Positions 58,572 to 64,000 of a DNA stretch of 64,000 bases are shown piece by piece. The stretch covers positions 5,084,001 to 5,148,000 of the forward strand of contig NZ_CP123923.1 of NCBI RefSeq assembly GCF_030450125.1. Direction: 5' to 3'. Both the position numbers and the translations under genes were made by a program. This DNA comes from Streptomyces sp. WP-1. GTDB lineage: Bacteria; Actinomycetota; Actinomycetes; Streptomycetales; Streptomycetaceae. Under the pieces are notes generated by a model, which saw only the letters and a list, made by a program, of their open reading frames with translations, was not told the DNA's origin and did not search any database. Position 1 is the first letter of the stretch, and every line of letters starts with the position of its first letter.

Positions 58572-58599
58572 TCAACGCGGCCGTCCGACAGGGGTCACG
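58572..58599 (-). promoter_or_regulatory. Sigma-BldN-like promoter of chpG
   Basis: On the minus strand: CGTGAC (58594-58599), 16-nt spacer, CGTTGA (58572-58577), 58 nt before the ATG. Confidence 0.55.
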
Positions 58600-58652
58600 G
58601 TGATCGGCGGGGGATCACCCTTTCAACAGACAGACGCCCGTTCTCGGCGGAT

Positions 58653-59612
58653 TCACGGCAATTGTCGTACCGGAGATTTCGCCAGATAGGACTGAATGTC
58701 CTCCACGGCCTGGGTGAAGTACGTCCGGTAGTTGGCCGCGGAGACATAGCCGAGATGCGGGGTGGCGAGCAGGCGGGGCGCGGTGCGCATGGGGTGGCCG
58801 GCGGGCAGGGGCTCGATGTCGAAGACGTCGACGCCGGCGCCCGCGATCCGGCCCTCGTGCAGCGCGGCCAGCAGTGCGTCCTGGTCCACCACCGAGGCGC
58901 GGGAGGTGTTGATCAGGTAGGCGGTCGGCTTCAGGAGGGCGAGTTCGGCGGCGCCGATCAGCCCCCGGGTGCGGTCCCCGCCGGGCACGTGCACGGAGAC
59001 GAAGTCGCTGCTCGTCAGCAACTCCTCCTTGGAGGGAGCCAGTTCCACCCCGGCCGCCGAGGCGCGCTCCTCGGTCAGCCGAGGGCTCCACGCGCCGACC
59101 CGCATCCCGAAGGCGAGCCCGACCCGCGCGACCGAGGTGCCGATCCGGCCGAGCCCGAGCACACCGAGACGGGCGCCGTGCAGATCGGCGCCGACCGTGG
59201 ACTGCCAGGGGCCGCCGGTGCGCAGCGCGGTGTTCTCCTGGACGATCCCCCGGGCGAGCCCCAGCAGCAGCGCCCAGGTCAGCTCCACCGGGGGAGTCCC
59301 GGAACTCTGCGTCCCGCACACGGTGACACCGTGCTTCTCGGCCGCGGCGTAGTCGATCACGGTGTTGCGCATCCCGGTCGCCACGATCAGCCGCAGCCGG
59401 GGCAGCCGGGCGAGCAACGAGCCCGGGAAGGCGACGCGTTCGCGCAGGGTGACGACGATGTCGTACTCGGCGAGCGCCGCGGCGAGCGCGTCCTCGTCGG
59501 CCAGGTGCTCCCGCAGCGACACGACCTCCACCGCGTCCCCGAGCACCGACCAGTCGGCCGACTCGACGGCCACACCCTGGAAATCGTCTAGCACCGCACA
59601 GCGAAGTCGCAC
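58653..59612 (-). CDS. NAD-dependent D-2-hydroxyacid dehydrogenase
   Basis: 319 residues from a GTG. Split N-terminal catalytic domain (MRLRCAVLDDFQGVAVESAD, VVTLRERVAFPGSLLARLPR) around the Rossmann domain LGVLGLGRIGTSVARVGLAF. Catalytic residues by motif: TSRASVVDQDAL (Arg), GVDVFDIEPLPAGHP (Glu) and TPHLGYVS (His). It reduces a 2-keto acid or oxidises a D-2-hydroxy acid; substrate unknown. The first half of the C-terminal tail is complete. Confidence 0.9.
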   Translation of the reverse strand: MRLRCAVLDDFQGVAVESADWSVLGDAVEVVSLREHLADEDALAAALAEYDIVVTLRERVAFPGSLLARLPRLRLIVATGMRNTVIDYAAAEKHGVTVCGTQSSGTPPVELTWALLLGLARGIVQENTALRTGGPWQSTVGADLHGARLGVLGLGRIGTSVARVGLAFGMRVGAWSPRLTEERASAAGVELAPSKEELLTSSDFVSVHVPGGDRTRGLIGAAELALLKPTAYLINTSRASVVDQDALLAALHEGRIAGAGVDVFDIEPLPAGHPMRTAPRLLATPHLGYVSAANYRTYFTQAVEDIQSYLAKSPVRQLP

Positions 59613-59841
59613 GCCGTTCTCCCCTCACGTTCCGAGCACTTCGAGCGCCTCGAAGTATGTCGGACGGCGGGCGAGCGGCGCGCTCCCCGAACGACTCCCG
59701 CGTCCGCACCGCGACCAGGGCGTCAGGAACGTTCCCCAGGTGGCCGTCGCGCCGACCGAGGTACCAGATCTCCGCCACGGCCTGTGGGCCGGGGCCACCG
59801 GTGCGACGGGCCGGCGGTTGCGCCTGCCGCTCAGGGCCGGG

Positions 59842-60165
59842 TCAGCGGGCTGCTGCCTGCCAGGCCTGGAGTACGCATGCGTACGCCGCGTCCAGGGCGT
59901 CGTACCGTGTGGCGCCGTCCGTGGTGAGGGCGGCGTCGGCCGCCTCGGCCGCGCGCGCGAGCGGGCGGGCGACGTGCGCGGGGGTGGTCGGGGCCGTCGC
60001 GAACTTCCACAGCTGTGCCACGAGCACGTCCAGTGTCGAACCGGTGCCGACACCGGCAGGTCCCCTCGGGCCCGCGAGGGCGGGGATCCAGCCGCTGTCG
60101 GCGGCGAGCGCCTTGCGGAGCCCTTCCATCAGCTCGTCGCCGGTCGGGCGTTTCTCGTCGTTCAT
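59842..60165 (-). CDS. Small protein of unknown function downstream of the HisRS gene
   Basis: 107 residues from the ATG at 60163-60165 (MNDEKRPTGDELMEGLRKAL); an ATG six codons upstream at 60183 is equally possible. Soluble and helical, no Cys-rich motif, no signal: STLDVLVAQLWKFATAPTTP, ARPLARAAEAADAALTTDGA, ALDAAYACVLQAWQAAAR. I do not recognise it. Same strand as the PLP/HisRS operon but 358 nt away. Confidence 0.6.
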   Translation of the reverse strand: MNDEKRPTGDELMEGLRKALAADSGWIPALAGPRGPAGVGTGSTLDVLVAQLWKFATAPTTPAHVARPLARAAEAADAALTTDGATRYDALDAAYACVLQAWQAAAR

Positions 60166-60523
60166 GTGGGGCTCGGTCTCCATGAGTGCAGAGGGAAGAA
60201 GGGGCCGGACGAGCGGGACGGGGGAACGCGGCGTCCCGCGCTTGCCGGGCACGTGCCGGGTCATTTCGGGCATGCCTCTGTCGGCCGCGGAGGGGTGCGG
60301 GAGTGCCGGCGCGGCCGGACTCCTTCGGCAGACCGCGGCGTGCGGCCCGTCGGCGTGGCCGTGTTCGCCGGAGGGCGTGGGGGGAGGGGGGAGTGCCCCG
60401 GGGCGTCGGAGAGGTCCGGCGGCCCCGGGGAGCGGCTTCACGGCGGTGTCGGCACGGAGGGGTGGGGGCCCGGTTCCCGGTTCCCCGGGGGGTGCCCCTA
60501 TGTCTTTTGCGGCTTCGGGGAGG
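60166..60523. other. G-rich intergenic region downstream of the HisRS gene
   Basis: No gene supported. The plus strand is G-rich with many G4-G6 runs (around 60375-60500), and C-rich on the transcribed minus strand. Pieces of inverted repeat (CCGGTTCCCGGTTCCCCGG near 60470) may terminate the operon. Confidence 0.5.
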
Positions 60524-61825
60524 TCAGGCCCCCGGAGCCGCCAGGCGCTCCGTGAGGTGGGTGACCACGTCGGCCAGTCCGATCTCGTGCTGCGCGCCGT
60601 CCTTGAGGTCCTTGAGGACGACGGCCTCGCGCTGCCACTCGTCGCGCCCGACGATGACCGCGAAGCGGGCGCCGTCGCGGTCGGCGCGCGAGAGTTCCTT
60701 GCCCAGCTTGCGCGGCTCCAGCGTGGTCGAGGTGCGGATCCCGGCCTGCCTGAGCCGGCGGGCGACCTCGCGGGAGGCGGGGACCAGGTCGTCGTCGACG
60801 GGGATCACGCTGACGTCCACCTCGCTGCGGGCCTCGGGGAGCAGGCCGTGGGTGCCGAGGAAGTCGTGCAGGGTGACGTCGCCCATCCCGAAGCCGATGC
60901 CGGGGATGCGCTGGTTGGTGAAGAGGCCGGCCAGGTCGCCGTAGCGGCCGCCGCCGAAGAGCGAGCGGTTGTTGTCCGGCGAGCGGTCGAACACCTCGAA
61001 GACGGTGGAGGTGTAGTACTGCAGGCCGCGCACGATGAAGGGGTCGAAGACGAAGAGGTCCCTGGCCTCGCTCTTCATCACCCGCGCCAGTGTGGAGGTC
61101 TCGCGGACCTCGTCCGGGAGGGCGGTCAGCACCTCGGCCCCGGAGCGCAGCGTGGATTCCAGGAGGTCGAACATCCGGGCGTCCAGGCCGAACTCCGCGG
61201 CCTCCTCGCGCAGCTTCTCGGCCGGCACCTTCTCCCAGCGGTCGATGAGGGCCATCGTCTGCTGGTGCGCGCTCTCGGGCACCTTCACCACGTCGCGCAG
61301 GATGCTGTTGAGGATGGCGCGGTCGCCCACCCGCAGCAGCCACATGTCGCGGGTCGCGCCGAGCGAGCCCATCAGGTCGTGGATGAGTTCGAAGATCTCG
61401 ATCTCGCAGTTCGGGCTGTCGGACCCGAAGATGTCCACGTTGAGCTGCCAGTGCTCACGGGTACGGCCGCGCTGCGGCCGCTCGTAGCGGTGGCAGTTGA
61501 CGTGGCTGTACCAACGCACCGGGAACTGGAGGCTGTTGGCGTTGGCCGCGATCATCCGGGCCACCGAGGGGGTCATCTCCGGGCGCAGCGCGATCCGGCG
61601 CCCGCCGCGGTCGGTGAGGGAGTACAGCTGCTGGTCGGCGATCTCCTGGCCGGACTTCGCCTCGTAGATCTCCGCGGACTCCAGGATCGGCCCGTCGTAG
61701 CGGCCGTAGCCGTAGCGCTCCACCGTCTCGTACAGATGGCTGAACACCTGCTGTCGGACGGACATCTCGGCAGGGAGGAAATCCCTGGTGCCGCGGTAGG
61801 GAGCGGTGGGCAGCAGACGACTCAC
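60524..61825 (-). CDS. hisS: Divergent histidyl-tRNA synthetase
   Basis: 433 residues from a GTG with AGGAG 7 nt upstream. Class II HisRS: TAPYRGTRDFLPAEMSVRQQ at the start, LRPEMTPSVARMIA (motif region), motif 2 CHRYERPQRGRTREHWQLNV, histidine-site loops FIVRGLQYYTSTVFEVF and LFGGGRYGDLAGLF, motif 3 GIGFGMGDVTLHDFLG, and a C-terminal anticodon-binding domain (VIPVDDDLVPASREVARRLR). Motif 3 lacks the Glu-Arg pair of common bacterial HisRS and looks more like the GFGD form I know from archaeal enzymes; RGLQYY replaces the usual RGLDYY. The gene lies 65 nt after the YggS-like gene. Confidence 0.88.
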   Translation of the reverse strand: MSRLLPTAPYRGTRDFLPAEMSVRQQVFSHLYETVERYGYGRYDGPILESAEIYEAKSGQEIADQQLYSLTDRGGRRIALRPEMTPSVARMIAANANSLQFPVRWYSHVNCHRYERPQRGRTREHWQLNVDIFGSDSPNCEIEIFELIHDLMGSLGATRDMWLLRVGDRAILNSILRDVVKVPESAHQQTMALIDRWEKVPAEKLREEAAEFGLDARMFDLLESTLRSGAEVLTALPDEVRETSTLARVMKSEARDLFVFDPFIVRGLQYYTSTVFEVFDRSPDNNRSLFGGGRYGDLAGLFTNQRIPGIGFGMGDVTLHDFLGTHGLLPEARSEVDVSVIPVDDDLVPASREVARRLRQAGIRTSTTLEPRKLGKELSRADRDGARFAVIVGRDEWQREAVVLKDLKDGAQHEIGLADVVTHLTERLAAPGA

Positions 61826-61890
61826 GGAGGGGCTCCTATGGGGGTCACGCGTAGTGAAGGGCATTGTAACAAGGGGGGGTTGACGTCATG

Positions 61891-62661
61891 TCAGAGTTGT
61901 GGTGCGGGAGTCCCCGCGGGCGTGCGGGGTCCCACCACGGCCGATCCCACTCTGACGTGCGTCGCGCCCGCGGCGATCGCGGCCTCCAGGTCTCCGCTCA
62001 TGCCGGCCGACATCACCACGGCGTCCGGGTGGTCGGCGAGCAGCCGTTCCCGTACGTCGTGCAGCCGGGCGAACGCCCGGTCGGCCGGTTCCAGGGGCGG
62101 GGCGACGGCCATCACCCCGGCCACGGTGAGCAGGGGCTGTTCGGCGATGAGCGCGGCGAGCCGGGGGACCTCCTCGGGGTGGGCCCCGCCGCGTCCGGGG
62201 CCCGCGTCCAGGCTGACCTGGATCAGGCAGCGCAGCTCCCGCTCGGCGCGGCGGGCGGCCTTGCCGAGCGCGGACACCAGGGAGGAACGGTCCACGGAGT
62301 GCACCATGTCGGCGTAACGGGCCACCGAAGCCGCCTTGTTGGTCTGGAGCTGGCCGATGAAGTGCCAGGTCGGGGCGGGGGAGAGGCCGGCGCAGGCCGC
62401 CGCCTTCGCGGACGCCTGCTGGTCCTGGTTCTCGCCCACGTCGCGCACGCCCAGCCCGGCCAGCAGGCGGACGTCCTCGGCGGGCCGGTTCTTGGTGACG
62501 GTGATGAGCGTGATCCCCGAGCCGTCGCGTCCGGCCGCCCGCGCGGCGTCCGCGATCCGGGCGCGCACGTCGGCCAGCCGCTGGGCCAGGACGGCCCGCC
62601 GGTCTGTCAGGACGCCGGGGTCCAGGTGTCGGCCGGGGGCGGGGGGCAGGGGTGTCGTCAC
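61891..62661 (-). CDS. YggS/PROSC-family PLP-binding protein
   Basis: 256 residues; GTG with GAGGAACC upstream. Alanine-racemase-like barrel without the second domain: ITLITVTKNRPAEDVRLLAG with the PLP Lys, VGENQDQQASAKAA in place of the usual VGENYVQE, WHFIGQLQTNKAA, HSVDRSS, VMSAGMSGDLEAAIAAGATH and VRVGSAVVG for phosphate binding. YggS proteins buffer PLP and are normally beside sepF/ftsZ; here it is in an operon with two aminotransferases, so a specialised role is plausible. Confidence 0.88.
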   Translation of the reverse strand: MTTPLPPAPGRHLDPGVLTDRRAVLAQRLADVRARIADAARAAGRDGSGITLITVTKNRPAEDVRLLAGLGVRDVGENQDQQASAKAAACAGLSPAPTWHFIGQLQTNKAASVARYADMVHSVDRSSLVSALGKAARRAERELRCLIQVSLDAGPGRGGAHPEEVPRLAALIAEQPLLTVAGVMAVAPPLEPADRAFARLHDVRERLLADHPDAVVMSAGMSGDLEAAIAAGATHVRVGSAVVGPRTPAGTPAPQL

Positions 62662-62722
62662 GGTGGTTCCTCCTCGTTCGGTCCTCGTTCGATCCGGGTT
62701 CGGCCCGGGGTCCGGTCCGGGG

Positions 62723-63832
62723 TCAGTCCGGCAGGCCGGTCAGGGCCTGTGCCACCCGGTGGGCCTGCTCTTCGGTGAGCGCGGCGAACAGCGGCACCGA
62801 GACCGTGCTGTCCACGACGCGTTCGGCCACCGGGTAGTCCCCGGGCTCCAGGCCCAGTTGCCGGTGCAGCAGGTGCCGGGCGGGGATCAGAGGGTCGGCG
62901 CGGACGCCCGCGGCGCGCAGGTGGCCGATCCACCGCTGCTGCTGGCCGCGGCCGGTGGCCCGCAGGCAGTAGCGGTAGGGCACCTGGCCGGGACCCAGGC
63001 CGGGCGGCGGTGCGACGTGCGGCGGCAGGGCGGCGGTGTAGCGGGCGGCGAGGGCGCGGCGGTGCGCGGTGATGCGGTCCAGGCGCCGGAACTGGCTGAG
63101 CGCCAGGGCGGCGGCCGGGTCGGAGAGGCGGTGGTTGAACCGCGGGGTGTAGACCTCGCGGGCCGCCGGGTCCTGGTGGACGCGGACGCGCTCCCAGGCC
63201 GCGCGGTCGGCCTGCAGCAGCATCCCGCCCTCGCCCGCGGCGAGCGTCTTGGTGGCGTAGAAGGAGAACACCGCCGCGTCCCCGATGCCGCCGAGGAGGC
63301 GCCCGTGCCGGTCCAGGCCGCCCAGGCTCTGGCAGCAGTCCTCCACCAGCAGCGCGGCCAGGGGGCGCAGGGCGTCCAGGTCGGCGGGGTGGCCGTGGGT
63401 GTGCACGGCGATGACGGCGTCGAGCCGGGCCGCCGGGTCGAGCCGTGCGGGATCGAGGGTGAGCGTCTGCTCGGTGACGTCCACGACCACCGGGGTGCAG
63501 CCGGCGGCCAGCACGGCGTCGAGCAGGGCCGAGCAGCCGTAGGTGGGGACGGCGACGGTGGCGCCGGTGCCGTCCAGCCCGGCGCCGTGCAGCGCCAGCC
63601 TCAGCCCCGCGGTGCCCGAGGAGACGGCGCTGGCGTGGCGGGGGCGGAAGCGCTCGGCGAACGCCTCCTCCAGGGCGGCGGTCCGGGGGCCGGAGGCGAG
63701 CCATCCGGAGCGCAGCGACTCGGTCACGGCGGCGATGTCGTCCTCGGTGACCAGCGGCCCGTTGTGCGGGACCACGGGCCCGGCCGGGGCTGTACCGGCC
63801 GGGTGCCGGGGACCGGCCTGCGGCGGGGTCAC
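62723..63832 (-). CDS. DegT/DnrJ/EryC1/StrS-family aminotransferase
   Basis: 369 residues, GTG start overlapping the stop of the next aminotransferase gene (4 nt). LRSGWLASGPRTAALEEAFA, ASAVSSGTAGLRLALHGAGL, VVVDVTEQTLTLDP, LLVEDCCQSLGG and FSFYATKTLAAGEGGMLL with the PLP-binding Lys. The Asp/Gln cofactor contacts are kept (DCCQ). This fold-I family usually aminates keto-sugars in antibiotic pathways, but also acts on other ketones. It lies 61 nt upstream of the YggS-like gene. Confidence 0.9.
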   Translation of the reverse strand: MTPPQAGPRHPAGTAPAGPVVPHNGPLVTEDDIAAVTESLRSGWLASGPRTAALEEAFAERFRPRHASAVSSGTAGLRLALHGAGLDGTGATVAVPTYGCSALLDAVLAAGCTPVVVDVTEQTLTLDPARLDPAARLDAVIAVHTHGHPADLDALRPLAALLVEDCCQSLGGLDRHGRLLGGIGDAAVFSFYATKTLAAGEGGMLLQADRAAWERVRVHQDPAAREVYTPRFNHRLSDPAAALALSQFRRLDRITAHRRALAARYTAALPPHVAPPPGLGPGQVPYRYCLRATGRGQQQRWIGHLRAAGVRADPLIPARHLLHRQLGLEPGDYPVAERVVDSTVSVPLFAALTEEQAHRVAQALTGLPD

Positions 63833-64000
63833 CCCAGTCCCTCCTTCAGCCTGTCCAGTGCCTGGCGCAGCACGCTCTCGCGCTTGCAGAAGGCGAAGCG
63901 GACGTGGCGGCGCCCGGCGTCCGGGTCGGTGTAGAAGACCTGGTGGGGGATGGCGGCGACACCGCAGCGCCGGGGCAGCGCGCGGCAGAACTCCAGCCCG
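63829..64000 (-). CDS. Class I/II aminotransferase, C-terminal end (cut by the window edge)
   Basis: The last about 56 codons read LEFCRALPRRCGVAAIPHQV, FYTDPDAGRRHVRFAFCKRE and SVLRQALDRLKEGLG before the TGA at 63829-63831. This is the C-terminal small domain of fold-I aminotransferases of the kynurenine/methionine aminotransferase kind; the Arg in HVRFAFCK is the carboxylate-binding residue of the family. First known gene of the operon; its 5' part lies beyond base 64000. Confidence 0.8.
   Translation of the reverse strand, partial: GLEFCRALPRRCGVAAIPHQVFYTDPDAGRRHVRFAFCKRESVLRQALDRLKEGLG

Noticed and set aside
1..64000. CRISPR arrays, tRNA/rRNA genes, insertion sequences and phage integrases
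   Set aside because: None seen: no regular spacer-repeat array, no cloverleaf ending in CCA-type context, no transposase DDE or integrase motifs. The Rpn-like gene is a nuclease family, not an IS.

Overview
The window is very GC-rich, with third codon positions almost all G or C, GTG and ATG starts and frequent 4-nt stop/start overlaps. It carries rodlins, chaplins, a MelC1/MelC2 tyrosinase pair, XRE-DUF397 modules and a BldC-like regulator. That combination points firmly to a Streptomyces chromosome. The order chpG - melC1/melC2 - chaplins - rodlins - iol/copA - citA - recD2 - rbs resembles the SCO2699-SCO2750 part of S. coelicolor as I remember it, so most of this is conserved core with local insertions.

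Layout. 0-12.97 kb: the end of a TPP enzyme, a zinc-ribbon-like protein, a UTRA regulator, a secreted beta-lactamase-like protein, a phytase-like esterase, a fused TMD-NBD-TMD-NBD exporter, a small secreted protein, a Tat-exported GH3 enzyme, a TIM-barrel isomerase and a Tat-exported phospholipase C-like enzyme. 13.0-13.5 kb is a C-rich low-complexity tract. 13.5-17.9 kb: a LacI regulator facing a translationally coupled operon of oxidoreductase, DHDPS-like DUF993 protein and sugar isomerase, with a LacI-type operator between them. 18-20.4 kb: an SDR and an XRE regulator with two DUF397 proteins. 20.5-26.5 kb: a ribose operon (LacI regulator, rbsA, fused rbsC-rbsB, rbsK, rbsD) with two operators. 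26.6-27.5 kb: a deletion scar joining a decayed quinone oxidoreductase to a MarR remnant. 27.5-32.3 kb: an Rpn-type nuclease, recD2 and citrate synthase. 32.7-35.5 kb: copper efflux (copA, copZ) under a CsoR-type operator. 35.5-38 kb: PrsW protease, zinc alcohol dehydrogenase, BldC-like protein. 38.2-44.6 kb: inositol catabolism (iolC, aldolase-like gene, iolB, iolD, mmsA) ending in a strong terminator. 45-50.1 kb: an amino-acid permease, then a hydrolase-ABC ATPase fusion with its permease.

50.2-58.5 kb is an aerial-development region: three rodlins, four chaplins, several small secreted proteins and tyrosinase. Five of these genes share a -35/-10 pair 47-59 nt upstream of the start codon that looks like a sigma-BldN promoter. 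58.6-64 kb, all on the minus strand, holds a D-2-hydroxyacid dehydrogenase, a small unknown protein, and a tight operon of class I/II aminotransferase (cut by the window edge), DegT/StrS aminotransferase, YggS-like PLP protein and a divergent histidyl-tRNA synthetase.

The best candidates for undescribed biology are that minus-strand PLP/HisRS operon, the LacI-controlled DUF993 sugar operon, the extracellular-hydrolase/ABC-ATPase fusion, the single-domain LPHTG long chaplin and the third rodlin with its copied terminator. All functional statements come from reading the sequence and from recalled family knowledge; no database search was run.
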